Positions 1-14,234 of a stretch of DNA of 64,000 nt are shown piece after piece (the first letter of the stretch is position 1; each line of letters begins with the position of its first letter). Source of the DNA: Sphagnum compactum (lineage: Eukaryota > Bryophyta > Sphagnopsida > Sphagnales); contig OZ234493.1 in the NCBI GenBank assembly GCA_965153455.1, forward strand, positions 22,186,213 through 22,250,212, given 5' to 3'. Below the pieces are notes generated by a model. The model did not search any database, was not told the origin of the DNA, and was given only the letters and a program-made list of their open reading frames with translations. The translations under genes and the position numbers were made by a program.

Positions 1-2879
1 GTGATAGAAGAAAACACTTGTCTGTCACCTACAAAGAGCAGAAACTGAAAAGTGTGTTCAGTTTATTGTAAATTACTGAGTTCAGGTTCTTGTGACTTCG
101 ACTCAAGTTATCATTATTTTATTGAAATTGACACAAGAATTATTAGATCATGGAATTAATCTTTTTTTTGTGAGATCCAGAACTGAAATTCTAATCATTA
201 AAATATATTCATGAAAACAAGGTCATGATCTTTAGATTTTTTTTTTTTTTAAATTTAAAAAGTTAACAACTAAGTTGAACTTTATATTTAAGTTTTAATT
301 TTATTTAGTTGTTGAACTTCGTATTTACATAGACCCATGTTTTGATTTGTTATAAAATTTTTGTGCTCCTACAATTTTTAGCATTGTGGATTGTGTAGCA
401 TGTACATGAAATTGAAACTAGTTTCTTAGTCAGGCTCAGAGGTTAATGTGTTAGAACCAGAATTGAAAGGTTTTTAATTTGAAAAATCATGAATAATTAA
501 ACCCTCGCTTGAAAAAAATTTGAATAAATTTTACAATGTCAAAACTAGGATCGAAGTTTTCTCTTAACCACACAAGACTTGTTAAACCTCTCCTGTGAGT
601 GACAAATAAGCTTCTTGTAGGTGGGCACAAAAGAGAAGCTGCAACAACTGGACGATTATGCAAACTATATTTCTTGTCATTTTTTAATGAAATTTTTGAA
701 AGAATGGTCATAATTCTGTTGAAAGTGAGTTGGGATTGATTTTAATGATTAATATGTCTGTTGGGTTTAGGAGATTTTTTCCAACAAGACAATAAAATAA
801 ATTAAATTACTTGGACATGTTACAACTTTTTTCATGAAGCTTTTGTCTTTGTATATATTGTTGTTTTTCTCTCTTTGGCTCTCATGTGTACGGGTTCCTT
901 CAAATTTGGTGTGGGAAGTATTTTGTGGTTGTTCCCTCTTGTGTTGTTGATGTTTGGTCAGTTTCCATTGATGACAAAAAGCCTTCCGCCCCCACCCACC
1001 TTCCAAAACCCGCAACCCATTTTAATGGATTCTTCAAAACAGTAAGGACTTTTCTTTCTGTCAAAAGGTCAACCAAATATGATACCATGCAAAATGTAAA
1101 AACGCTTCAGATACACTACGTCAGGAATTCAGACTTTGATACGAGGAATTTAGACTTTTACGGTGGAAGTTGAGAGTTTCACACTCAGGCTTCAAACATT
1201 GGAACTTGAATTTTTGAATATTATTAGAGTTAACCATAAAGTCTCGCAATGAGTGGACAAGAACGGCCAGTTTGGGCACAATAGGGTATCGAGCATGTAA
1301 CAGGGAATGAAAATTTTACAAAGCGAAATAACTGGGACCCAAACTAAATTTTTCACCAATTTTGGTGGTAAACTGAGTTTCATCCTGTCTTTGCTTTCTC
1401 CTTGAGCGATTCCACTGCCGCTACATATATTTTCACTGCTCCGAACTGTCCAATTACAATAATTAGTCTCGAACCTTGCGCATTAAAATGCTTAGTTTCA
1501 GCATTTCATACTGAGATTTAATAAAATTTCCTTACTTTGTGGATACCAATGAAAGATTGGATAGGGAGTGAAAGCAGGCCCAAAGACAGGGTGACTTTGC
1601 GGATAACTCCATTATCACATTTAAAATTCACACTTAAAATTCATCTATTTAGTTTAGACATTTCTTTTTCAGGGTTTGGACCAGTGTTGTTCCCGTTCTT
1701 AATTCTCAAAGGAACCTTGGGATTTTATTTAAAGATAATACTTGTTGTTTTAACTGCAAAAGAAAGTTGTATAAACACAAAAACTTGAAAATAAATTTCA
1801 TACTCTAGAAAGATATCATCTAGATTTTAGACTATTTTAAGGTATATGACAAAAATGAGGAAAAAATAATAAAACTTCATTGGCATAATTTGAAGTCAAT
1901 TGTAAAGGGTGAATGCATGGTTCAGTGCTTCATTTTTGGTGTCACAATTGTTTTTGTTGTAAGGTCCATTATGTTTAGATCCGTGCAATGATTAACATGA
2001 TCTTGAATTTATCATTTAATAATAGATTTTACATTAACATGATGATTATGAACACATTTGTGTAATTTTTTAAAAAAATTAATGCATTTTTTATCGATGA
2101 TGGATTTTTAAAATACAAAAGTATGTATTAATCATTTGATTGAATTGTTAAGAAATTGAATGAATTCATATTGAATTTCATTATAATTTATAATGATTAA
2201 GTAGATTTTTAGGAATAAAAAATAAAGGCAAGTGTGAAATCTTTTCATTTAAAACTTTAACCAAATGGTGGTTATCAACTTTTGAAAAGTTCAAAAAAAG
2301 AATTTGTTTTCAAAAAATTTCATTAATCAACAATTTTTTTCAATTTTTTTTTTAACACTTCATTTATGTGGACTTTATGAGTTTTCTTTTTAAGATTTTC
2401 AAATGGCAATACACCATAACAAATTATATCAACATCTTTTGATATAGGTTTTGACTTGGATTTAAAAGGTTTTTTTTAGGTGGATGAACATTTGGTAATC
2501 AAAAATATAATAATAAAATCTTTAAAATTAACAACCATGTCCATTTGACTATTTTTAAAAAAATTGTTAGAGATTCGTATGAAATGTCTATTTGCCAAAA
2601 TTGAGCTACTCAACAATGCATTCCCGTTAAAAGGCAAAAGCATTGGCACAATCACACCAAAATTAAATACTAAAGGTAGAATATATAAATGACCTTATTT
2701 ATAATTAAATTTTTAAAAAATCGATAGATGTCATACTTACATCTAATAATCAACATGTTTTATCTAAATATTTAATTATTTTCACAAAATGGATTTGGTA
2801 GCCCCAATTTGAATATTATAAGATTTGGATAATCAAGTATAAGAACACAAGGTATTTTTTATATTTGAATCATTGTGAT
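1..2879. other. AT-rich intergenic DNA, no gene seen
   Basis: Short open frames (at most 95 codons) on both strands show no recognisable motif. 1800-2800 is especially AT-rich. Confidence 0.6.
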
Positions 2880-2960
2880 AACCTAGTGAAGTGGATTATT
2901 CCATATATTCCAAATGTGCAAGTTCAATTCTTACAAAAATCAAGAGGGTGAAATTATTAT
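2880..2960 (+). mobile_element. tRNA-derived SINE-like unit
   Basis: TAGTGAAGTGG (2884-2894) fits an RNA polymerase III A box. AGTTCAATTCT (2921-2931) fits a B box at tRNA-like spacing (37 bases start to start). A T-rich ATTATTATTATT stretch follows. It cannot fold as a proper tRNA, so a SINE head is the better reading. Confidence 0.45.
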
Positions 2961-3954
2961 TATTATTTTTCCCAACTTGACCATTTAAGTACTTAATGTT
3001 GACATCAATCATAAGTATGATATGATAAATTTCACAAATTGATTTTATGGGCGCTACGCATTATGATATATTGATTAAAGACTTATTTTGGATTCACATA
3101 TGGATTATATAAATAATATGTCAATACTTAAATTATTTTGGGTTAACACCAATAAATATCAATTACCTTGGCCTCAAATTTAACAAAAGTACTACACTTC
3201 AAGGAAGACAATGCCAAGTAATATAAAAGTTCATCCATGAAAGTGTGAGTATTCTAAAACATAATAAGATGCATAATCCTATCAACTTCAAATTGAAAAC
3301 TCCTTATTAGACAAGTCTAAATGGATCTCTCTATAAGTATTTAATGAGTTGTGAATGGAACATGAAGTTCAATCTTCACTTGGGTGATGTCATGTTGATG
3401 TTTTTTTTATGAAGACTCATATGTGAATTTAATGAACAATTTCCATAAACAAGGTCTTTAGAAGTGTGATGAATTTCCCTTTGTATGTAGTGCACATAAA
3501 GATCAAGCTTCAGGTTTGTGAATGATCTTAGTTCAATTAGAATTTTTTTTTTTGGTTGTTGTGTATTCTGTAAGGCTACATTTCATTTAATTTATCTTTT
3601 GTGTTTGATTGCCCTAATAGTTAGGTCCAAAGCAATCCTTAAGTTATAACACCAAATTTTATTATCAATCATGGCATCTTGTTCTAATGTTTGTGACATT
3701 CATGCAAAGAAATCTTGTCATTTGCAACCACTTCATATGCAAGTATGTGCAATTAAATGTAACTTGTGACTATGAACGGTTGCTTACGGAACTACTTTTC
3801 AAATTTGAATGACTCCTAGTTTTTCTGCAACTAAATTATGATTACGACCTATTTCATCCTTCCAATGGATTGATTTCGCATAATATTTTTGTGTTTTTTA
3901 CACCACCATATATATATTTAATCACACACCCAACCAAAATAGTCACATGACAGT

Positions 3955-4560
3955 TGCATAAGGACTCTAGGCTACCTAAGCTACCTACTTACCTACCTAA
4001 TAGGTATCAACCTACCTACATATTTACATATTATGTACCTATTAAGTACCTATGTACCTATTATGTGCATACTTCATATTTACTTGCCTTTTACATACCT
4101 ACCAAGTATTTACCTACTTAATTACTAGCTAAGTACCTAAATTACCTAATAACAACCTAGTTTAGCTATTAGTAAGCTAAATAGTAGTATGTAATAAAAA
4201 GTAGTTGCAACTAGGTTGTGCCATTGTGACTAGGTTGCAATTAAAATTTTATCCCATATTGTTTATATTCTCTTTCAAGTTTGTAAATTATACAAATAGG
4301 TTGACTAAGTGTAGTCAAAACATTCAAATTTTTCAATTGCCATATGGGAAGAACTAGTCAAATAAGCTTTACCCTAATAGGCGGAATTCAAAATAAAATT
4401 GGATTTTGTAATTTTAGAAGTCTTAATACCTGGACCTACCTACCTAGTCTAGGCCTACTTAACCCGTACCTACCTAGCCTAGGTGCCACCTAAGCTAACC
4501 TAAATGCCACATGGCATTTTTAAAGTGGCCTAGCCCTAGGCTAACCCTAGAGATTACATG
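3955..4560. repeat. CCTA/GGTA-rich low-complexity tract
   Basis: CTACCTACCTA, GTACCTATTA and CCTAGGC-type words fill about 200 bases from 3955 and again 4430-4560 (GCCTAGGTGCC, CCTAGGC). It resembles the CCTAC-rich interior of family 1 but lacks its ends. Confidence 0.6.
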
Positions 4561-5678
4561 TCTTTTGCGACTATTGTTGGGTTGCCATGTGATAGGTAAT
4601 GGATGGTGGGGAAAAAATAGCCTTTATTCATTAAAAAACATTTAAAAACCTAAATGTTGCCATGTGTCATCTAGTGGATGATCTTTTGGTTACCACGTGT
4701 CAAATTTGCATTGGTGCATGTTGTAATTCCATCATAATCTTAAATATAGTTAGAGGAACACATTCGGATATGTATATATGATTGACATACATGTATTTTA
4801 TGGTGAAAAAGTTCATGTATCATGTTGTTAAGTAGTTTTTTGGTTACAAGTGTCACTTCCAACTAAAAACTAGTTGCAAAGACCAATCGCAAATGACAAT
4901 TTTACTAATAATGATTCAAACACTTAATGGTAGGTCATTTTTCATTCATGGAAAATGAAATTGCCATTCTTTTACATGTGAAGGATTTGTTTGAGATCCT
5001 TTGAAACAATGTTTAACATCAAAAGGTCAAGTTTGCATAAATGATTTTTTTGAAAAATTGTGTTTTTCCAAAAAATGAGTTTGTTATTTAACATTGGTTA
5101 TTCACAATTAAATTACATGATACATGTGAAGATTGCAAAGGAATCTTGTCATAGCCTTTGTGTGACATTTGAATGTACACAAATCATTAACCAATTGTAT
5201 TTGCCTTAGGAAGTTTAAATGGCCACAAACTCACATTGACAAACTTCAAATCAATTGGCTAACATTAATCATCATCCTTTATTAAGACATGTTGTTCACA
5301 CTTTAAAATATTTTGCAACCTTTTTTTAATTCTAAACCTTCTTTAGTTTAAAATTTGTAGTTCTTTACAACTTAATTTGTGAATAATTGTTGTAAGTAGA
5401 ATTGCAATCTATTTCTTTTAAAACAACAACATAATTAAATTAGCATTCAATTTCAAAGGTGATATGTAGATTTTTTTTTCAAAATAATTGTCCCAAGGAT
5501 GTCCCAAGATGGGACATTGGCTTTTAAAAACCCCAAATTTTGGTGCCCTTGGTAAAGATTTGGATAAGGATACAGGATTCTAATTTAAAGACATCCCAAC
5601 TACACAAGGTTAATGGCAAAAATTTGCTGAAATTTCAAGAGATGGTAAAACAAAAAAATGATAAATGGGGGTAAGTTT

Positions 5679-6312
5679 CCTTGGGCGGTAGCACTAGGAA
5701 CATCACACCTTGATTTTCCTCGACCCATCAAACTTTGAAAAATCATAGGAAACACTTAAATAAATATTTTCATAATATTTTTTTAATGAATACATTTATT
5801 ACGTTCCATAGATTTTGAAATTTTGATAATATCAAGAATATTATGTATTTTGATGTTTCTAATCATTGCATTTAGAAAAAGTGTCAAGAATGTAGCATTG
5901 GTTCTTTTCCTTTAACTTTTTGGTCAAAATTTAATAACACAAAATTTTAAAACATGATTTGAGAATTTCTTGAAATTTTTTCCTTAAGGTAATTTGAAAT
6001 TCATTCTATTTTTAGGTTTTTATTAGGAAATTATTTAAGTAATTATAATTTATTTATGAATTTCTAATGTTAAGGCTATCAATTTCTTAAAGGACCATTT
6101 TAATTAACAATACAAAATTTTAAAAATTTTCAGTTGTTTTAAATTCCAAAATAAACTTCAAGCCATATATTAGTTCATAAAATTGATAAATATGAGGAAA
6201 GAATAATTTATAATTGTGAAAAAAATAAAAATAAACAGCCCAGGAAAATGATTTGATTGTTTTTGGTTCCTTAACCATTCCTTGAGGTGGTTCCTAGTGG
6301 TACCACCCAAGG
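5679..6312. repeat. Inverted repeat bounding about 630 bases, possible miniature element
   Basis: Positions 5679-5701 (CCTTGGGCGGTAGCACTAGG then AAC) and the reverse complement of 6290-6312 agree at 21 of 23 bases. The interior is AT-rich with no recognised coding. The length and arms suit a non-autonomous DNA element, but no target duplication was found. Confidence 0.5.
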
Positions 6313-8639
6313 ATTATTTCTCCCAAATATATGGCAAATATGGCGACAAGTAACAAGGGTGTTAAGGTGCATAAAAAAAAAGTTTTTTTATTAGCAAATG
6401 ACAACAAGTGTTAGGGGATGATATGGGCACCACTGAACACACCAAAAAGGATTGCAAGAATGTCAAGGGGAGAAGGAGGAGTGAACAAGAGAAAAAAGTT
6501 CTTTGTTGTGTTAGGGGATGATATTTGGGTAGTGGAAACAACAAGGGACACCGAGGGCACTAGAAAAAACATTATGAACCTTGGAAAGGAAAAAGGAATC
6601 CAACCAACAAAAGGTGTTATTGGTCATCAAATGCACTGCAACAAAGTAATTTCAAACCTTTGCCCAAATGAAAAAGTAAAATATAAATATGACTTTTTTG
6701 AAATAACTATTAATAGGGGTGTTGAGAGGATAGTTGGGTTGTCCTAACACAACTTTAGCCTAGGGATGTTCCTTTTGGATTGTAAGGTTGTTATTAAAAC
6801 ATCAAGGCCATTTTGAAAAAGATTATCAAAACAAGGGCAATCAAAAGCTATTTTACAATCATTTTTAACATATAAAACTTGTTGTGACATTTCCATCTAT
6901 CTTCATTACAAAAATTCATTCCTTATTTGATGAGAAAAATTGCTTAAAAAATCCAAAAATAATATCTTTCATTTCGACAAATAAATTTTGACATGTTTAA
7001 CTATATTTAATGCATCACAATTAGGTGCATTAATTTTATAGTCATCAAGATTTGGTGTGGTGAACATTGTAAGATCTGATCCCTTTAAAGCACATATAAG
7101 AGATTTTTTCAAGATGACATAATGGATTCATTTCAAGAACACAAGCTTGGGTGAAGATGTGGGATGGACCAAATGGATGGGGAACAACTACATAGTGTCA
7201 AAAAAGATTTTATTTCACCTCCTACCAATATGATTTTGTTGCAAGGTTTGAAAGAACTAAAGGAAGCCCCAAAGTTGGAGATATTTGGATTCCTAAATCT
7301 GTTATTTTTTCTAACCATTTTATGTGAACTTCTTCATACTTAGGGAACTAAGGAATTGTTTCAAGCAAAAGATAAGACTTTGAAGTTAAAGACATCTAGG
7401 TTATCATCATGCCTTGTGTGTTGGAGGTTGTGGTAAGATTCTAAACAACAATTGTTTTAACAACCTAATAGTTCAAATGAGCAAACATTTTTTTGGGTAC
7501 TTTCTAATTTTCAAACTCTTAGTCCTACAATAAAAGGAAAACATCAAGACTTTTTTGATGGTGGACTTCCACATACACATGTTGCAAGTTGCAAAAGAAA
7601 GGCATTTGATTGTTTGCAACCTTTGATGACAATGAGATTGAGAGGATAATTGCCATGAGCTACATGATACAATTTGGAGTGTTGGTTTTTTATGAAATTT
7701 TATTTCCAAAAGAACCTATGTGGGGTCTTTCATATTGAAAATCAATAGATTTGCTTTAGTCATCAATGTTGGATTTGACCTAGTTATTGGGGAAGTTGAA
7801 AACATAGCTCTAAGGGTGATGCATGCCAAATTTTTCATGAAGGTTGCACTATGGATGAAAACCAAATCTAGATCTGATAGTAAATAGTGGACGTTCATTC
7901 AAATAAAAAATCCATGTCCTTCTTCACAAGCTCTTGGCCATTTGGGGAAAATTGAAAAGCATAAGGTGGTTGAGGGAAAAACTATGTTAGTTCCCAGATC
8001 CAATGACATGTGGATTCTTGCAAAATTAAATGTTAGAACTTGTTGTACACACTTCTATAAATCAAAACTCAATAACAAGACTAGAATTGTGAATAATTTT
8101 TTTAGATTTTTTTCTTTTAGTAAGGACTCACATTTATTATGTTGGACTTTCTACAAAAAATTGTATTGGAAATTGTGTTGGAGGTATGTATGAAGTGACA
8201 TATGTTAGAATTTGAAGATAGGATATGATAGGCTTATATTAATTAAATATGATGAGGAAAAAGTTGAAGGTGATGATTGAAGCAAATAAATTTTCTTGAA
8301 AATAACATAGAATTGGTAGAAGGTAGAATTTCAATATGAGTAATCCTAAAGGTATGGACAAATTGTTTTGGGGAAAAGATTTGGAAGATGTATTCGATTT
8401 CACATAAATACTACATATGGTAGCATAAGTACATGAATATGATGAGGATAAACTTTTCAAAATAACAAAACTAAACTTATGTGGGAAGGTCAAGATTAGT
8501 TTAAAAGGTTGAATCGACACCCTCCTAATCAAGGGACTCCTTGAGGACTTTGATGTTGGTCAAAATTTGGTGTTTATGATGGGGAGGAGTTGCAACAAAG
8601 ATGGATGCAATAAAACGAGAATTTCAACAAGTTTAATCT
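6313..8639. other. AT-rich DNA upstream of the gypsy remnant
   Basis: A phrase GTGTTAGGGGATGATAT occurs twice about 99 bases apart (6410, 6509). Small frames such as 6418-6747 and 7942-8193 show no known domain. Part of this may be decayed gag or 5' LTR of the element to the right, but no motif proves it. Confidence 0.4.
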
Positions 8640-11455
8640 TACTATGATTGGTTGGAACACCTTTTTGTGCAAGGCAAAATCTTTGATGTTAAAAAGGAGA
8701 AGAAAATCCTTGGCTTAACTGTGGCCAAAAACTATAATTTTTATGTGGTGAGGGTCTATGAAAACATGGACGAATTATTGGCAGTTATTATTGAAATTGA
8801 ACAATTTATGGGAGAAATCAATGAAATTCCCTTTCAACCATTAAAGGAGGAGAAAAAGGAGGAAGGTTTTAAAAAAGAAACATCTTCTAATTGACAACTA
8901 CATGTATTAAGTGAAACCCTGATCAAATTTTTCAAGGGTGCTAATGATAGAAAGTTAACCCATTATGCAAATCCTACTGTTTTAAATTGTTGTCAACTAT
9001 GTCACATGGTGGCCTAACATAATATATACTTCAGCATGCCCTAAATTTATCAAAAAACTTAAATGCATCATATGCAGAGGTGGGCATAAAACAAAAAACT
9101 CTGTACCAAAATGCAATTTTTTTTTTGGCATGGGACACAAAGGAATGGTGTTGGAAGAAAAAGGAAAAGGCCTATTATTACAATGAACTTCTTAGAAGTC
9201 TTAGTTAATGATGAAGAGGCTATGTTGGTAGAATTGAATCGATTGTGTATAATGAAAAACAATGTCTTCTCGAAAGCCATAAAAAGATAAATTAATGATC
9301 TCCTTCAACAATGGGCAAAACTGGTGATGCACATGTTGAAAATGGAACATAGACATAAAGGGATTTTGGAAGTGATGTCAATAAAACTAGATCCAAGATA
9401 TTGACTCATTTTTTAAAATGCAAGATTGTTTTTCCTCCTCTTGAAACAATTTTGGCTATTTTTAACAAATTCAGGTATTTTGAATTAGGCAAGGATTGGT
9501 GAAACTAAGCAAGAAATGCAAGGATGAAGAAGTGCAACATGTAGTTCAAGTACCTATAATTGCAACACCACTTGTAATAAAAAGGGTATGTGTTAACAAG
9601 ACCATAGGAGCAAAACTTTGCACTTAACTATGGAAATTTGGAATGTTCTAATTAAAGGATTAGTGGATATACATGCACCGATGTTTGTCATGGCTATAAG
9701 TGTTGTAAATAAACTAGGAATCATGCACCTAATATCTAAAAGAACTACAGGACTGCTTTTGGAACAATCACCATAACATTGGGAAGAATTATTAATCTTC
9801 CTATGAAGGTGGGCAATATCAATTACAATATGGTGTTTTTAATTGTAAACACTAACATTTATGACATACTATTGGATCTATATTTTTTGATGAAAGTTGG
9901 GCAATTGTCAATGTTGAAAAAGGAGTGATTTAAGTATAAAATAGTCTAGGTATATATGGAAGTGGAGATCCTACCATTCATTGTTGTCAACATGTTACTA
10001 CTAGTACTTGAACAATAATTCTCACAAATAATTCAATAGATTGATGAAGGTATGCAAGGGTTGTCATTGACAATACTAGTTCATAGGAATATTTGCCACC
10101 TAATGATTCATATGATGATCTGGATATTGATTCGAAAAGAATGGATTTGGGATTGATGTGGATGGTAATCACAAAATGATCTTGCAAAAGATGGAGCTAT
10201 TCATGGAAGATATGATGGATCAAGGTTTGGATGGAATGGTTCAAATGGAAGCACCAATGCAAATGGTTAATCTAATTTTATAGGAACAACATCAAAGGTA
10301 TTGGAGGGATTACTCATTGGGGAAAATGACTACTAAAACTAGATACAATGGGTAAAAGTTGAAGAGAAAAAAGTGATTTGGAGGTTCTATTCCTAAAACT
10401 ATGTTTCATGTTCAAATTACAAAGGTTACAAAGGTGTCTAATGTTTCTAAAATAATTAGGGAAAAAGGTAGGTAGATGGAATCTATTCCAAAATCTAACT
10501 TGATCATGGATTTACAATGTTGCAAAATAAGGAACCTTGGGATTTGTTAAGGGATTTTTGGGATATATTTGTTTGGCATAAGGATGAACTAGGTATATGT
10601 ACCTTGAAAGAACATGGCTTTCCATTCTATAAAACAACAACAAATGTTTTTAAAGAAGAAGTTGGGGGACACTAGGTAGAATCAAACTTTTATCCATTTG
10701 AGAAAAATGTGCAAAAACACATCAAAACATGCATGTCATGTTACTCTTCTTGTGAAGAAGGATGGAAGTTGAAGATTTTGTGGAGATTATAAGCTTTTGA
10801 ATTTGCAAACTAAATGAGATTAATTCCTTATGTTTATAATAGAAGATGTATTCACACAACTTGGGAAATTGGCATGGTCTTTTGCTTTCGATTTGCAATC
10901 ATGACTCTATCGGACAAAATGGCAACTGAAAATATTAGGAAGATTATTATGATCACAAAATCTAGCTTTTTTAAAATGGAATGTGATGTTGTTTGGGTTG
11001 AAGAATGTAACAAATACATTTTTTAAAAAATTATGGAAAATATTTTCAAGAATTAGATTAATTAATTTTTGAATTTTTTTGTTGATGACATAAATGTCCA
11101 TAGCAGTAGTTAAAATGATCATCTTAATCATTTAAGGATAGTGTTTGGAAAAATTGAAAGCTATCAACTTGAAGCGGAATCTAAAAAATTGTTGATTTAA
11201 AACAAGAAATATAATTTATTTTTGGACATGTTGATGTAAGGATTGCAGTTGGATCCTTCCAAAGTATAAGCACTTTCAAAATTTCCAATTCCTCTATTTG
11301 TAACCAATGTGCAAACTTTTTTAAGCCTTACAAATATTACATGGCATATTCATTTGAAGGTATGTTAAGATTGTTGAACCATTTTTTGAATTGAGTAAAA
11401 AGGACTACCCTTTTTTGTGGAACCTTTTTGTCACATGTTGAAGCACCTCTGTTGA
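8640..11455 (+). mobile_element. Degenerate Ty3/gypsy retrotransposon gag-pol remnant
   Basis: Broken reading frames on the + strand show gypsy domains in the normal order. At about 8970-9150 are two zinc-knuckle-like blocks (CCQLCHMV; CIICRGGHK). At 9655-10015 is a retropepsin-like domain: GLVDIHAP stands where the active site D-T/S-G-A belongs, followed after a frameshift by VNTNIYDILLDLYFL and VVNML. At 10555 is the linker (FWDIFVWHKDELG). From 10740 is reverse transcriptase: VKKDGS, FCGDYKLLN, IEDVFTQLGK, WNVMLFGLKN and the catalytic FVDD at 11078-11089. At 11230-11430 is the connection region (LDPSKV, FPIPLFVTNVQTFLSL, KGLPFF). Many stops and frameshifts and the altered protease site show it is dead. 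RNase H and integrase were not found after 11455, and no LTRs could be paired by eye. Confidence 0.87.
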
Positions 11456-13035
11456 CCAAACTATATTTTTCAAAGACATTCATTTTGGTTTGTAACAAGG
11501 GTGGGTGCAATTTTGTTTTAGAAAAACACTAGGCAAAAACAAGCCATGGGTGAAAGCATGAAAAAATGAGCCAATCACACCAAGGCTAAAGTCCTTTCTA
11601 AGGACTCCATTTTCCACATGGCAATTTTTTATTGGTTTATAATGCATTTTCACATAATTTTTCAAACTAAATATTAGAATTTAAGCCAAATATAACATGA
11701 TAAAAACTCCTTTTTTACATCAAGCTTTACATCATAGTTGCATCTATGAGTTTACTTTAAAGCATAATTACAAATTCAAAACTATAATACTGCTTAAAGA
11801 TGTTTGAGTATCAAAATGTAAAAGGGTATATGTATTTATTTTTTTGAATGTTTTGAACATATGGATCCCTTCTTGTGAAATATATTGAAATTCATAAAAA
11901 CAATTGAAACAATTTTATGACATTTGATAAGGAAAAAAAACTTTTAAAACAAAAAACCCACCGGTCCACATGTTTTTCTTAAGTGCTGAACCTAAAAGGA
12001 GTGCCAAGAAGGGACAATGAAAAGTGCCTTGGTGACTATTGCATTATTGGTTCATGACACCATAAACATGATTAACAAAGAGATTAACCAAGAAGTGAAA
12101 TATGTTGTCCAAAATAGTGTCCAACTCATCCAAAGGTGCAGGCTAGTTTATTTTTTAAAAAGCAATTAGGTAGTCATGGAGAGATGAGTCAAAGAAACCA
12201 TTAAGCAAATTCATTATCTACTAATAAGATCAAGAAAAGTAGGTGGATTCATTAGGGGTACTAATTGTAACATCTTTCTAGATGTTCTCCGAGTAGTGAA
12301 AGGATAACCCAATATTTAGGTGATATTGGCATATTTATTTTATGCCTAATGACAAGTTCCCTCCCAAGTTCAACTTTTGTTTTTGTTGCAACAACTGATT
12401 TTGATTGGCCCATCACAATTTGATTTGATAATAATAATTTAAAATTTGAAATGTTGGAGGCTTCCAAAGTGGTTCCCATTGAAAGATAAGAGAGCCATCC
12501 CTTTGACCCACCTATATTTAGAGAGTAACTTTGGGCAAAGCATATGAGAGAAAAGAGTGGTGCTACTATCAAGGGAGCATCTTGAGGAACACAATAATTG
12601 AGAACTTGGGTTTCATTTGGGAACTTGATGAAAACACATTGGGAACCCCAAAAAAAAAATGCACTAAGGGGTGTGTCACACTACGACCTTGCCATTTACA
12701 TTCAAAAAATATCTTAAGGCAAAAGAAGAATTATGGAAATTCAAAATATTTCACCATGCAAAAATACAATCTTCAAAAAAACTCATGTAAGAGAAACCAA
12801 AATCCTTCAAGATATCATAACTCTATTACTAATATCTCAAGTTTCAACACAAGACAAAAATATATCATCTTTCAAAAATCCTAAACCCCAAAAGATAAAC
12901 CCTAAACCCTTTCAAAAAAAAGACCTACTAGTAACCTAGGGGCCAAAATCCCTTAAGCTATTATACTCTAGAATGAATCCAAACATGATAGATTTAGGGA
13001 TTTTTTAAATGGATTTAGGGATTTATTTTTTTTCT
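11456..13035. other. Intergenic DNA after the gypsy remnant
   Basis: No integrase or RNase H motif was seen. Near 12880-12920 are scattered CCTAAACCC telobox-like words. Frames 12261-12572 (-) and 12531-12884 (+) overlap each other and have no recognisable domain. Confidence 0.5.
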
Positions 13036-13650
13036 TTTACCATGGTACCAATGTGGGTGGTGGTCAACCCGAGAGGCCGTTATTATTAACGACACCCACC
13101 AGTGCACCATCCACTAGATGACTGTTATGTATGACTCAGTTATGGATGAACTTCAACCGAGTTAAAATTTGGTTTCACATTGGTAATCCATTCTATAACA
13201 AGTAGGTTGTTCATACTAGGATTAATAGGTAGGAAAATAGAGGTAAGTAAATGGTTGATATGTTTATACATAAGTAAGGGCTGTTTTTGCCTACTTACAA
13301 ACAACCCTCAAGCAAGCGGGTTGTTAGTAGGTAGGTAGTAAAAATGGTAATGGGGCTAACCACCAGGGTCAACGTCGTAACTGGAACCCAACGGAAAACT
13401 ATTTTCTGACCACTTATCATCCATCCTTCATGGTGCACTAGTTAGTGGGTGCTAGGTTCACTCTGGCCCTTCCTACCATCATCTCTTCCTTTGCTCATAT
13501 GCCTCAAATCCATGGGCTTTTTTTGACCCACAAACTATGGGCTCTTCTTCATGCATGGTGTCTCATGGTTTTGCTTTCTTGATGCCCTACTCTTGACATT
13601 CCCCTGGGGGGGGGGTAACTAGCACCTCCTACACTGGTACCATGGTTAAA
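13036..13650. repeat. Outer inverted repeat enclosing a family 1 element
   Basis: TTTTACCATGGTACCAATG at 13036 pairs with the reverse complement of 13628-13650 (TTTAACCATGGTACCAGTG). A third half-site, TTAACCATGGTAAAAATCC, lies near 13680. The arms may be the ends of an older element that received the family 1 insertion. Confidence 0.5.
13070..13468. mobile_element. Miniature inverted-repeat element, family 1, opposite orientation
   Basis: CACCCACCAGTGCACCAT at 13093 and, in reverse, GTGAACCTAGCACCCACTAA at the right end match the ends of the copy at 50664. The interior matches that copy in reverse complement (GTCAGAAAATAGTTTTCCG next to AACCCAACGGAAAA, the GTAGGTAGGTAG tract, and TAACCACCAGGGT). 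The left end has diverged to GCCGTTATTATTAACGA. A further inverted repeat surrounds the whole element. Confidence 0.68.
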
Positions 13651-14234
13651 GCCCCTGAAGTCTTTTAGGTTGCTTTTTTAACCATGGTAAAAATCCTTCT
13701 CTACAACTGAATCAGGATCACAGAGTCCAAATTCACAGGGTCCTTACCCTCAAGTTAAAGTTTTTCCTCGACAAAGGATGGCACCTTACATAAAATTGAG
13801 GAACCTTATATAGGGTTCATGTTCCTCCTCTCATTCTCCTCTCAAATGAATCACAGCTGTCAAGAAATTCTAGGGATTCTTTTTGTTGGGTAAGGACCTT
13901 GAATGGGGCTGTTCTATGAATTTGGGTCCTATGTTTGACTACCACCTCACAACAAACCCTCCTTCCCTGAACAACCATAGTCCTTACCAATGTTGGGTGG
14001 TTTTCTTTTTTCTTTTTTCTTTTTGTGAGAACCTCTGGTACCAATTCTCACATAAAATTTTAAGAATTTAATTGATTCCTTTAAAAAAATCTCCGTAAAA
14101 AAAAAACTATTAAATCATTTTTTGTGCCAATTTTCACAAATTTAAAACTAATCAATTCTCAAAGGTGATTCTCATGATTGCTTATCAAAAGTTCTATGTT
14201 TTAACAAATTTTCTAACAATTATTTACAATAGGA

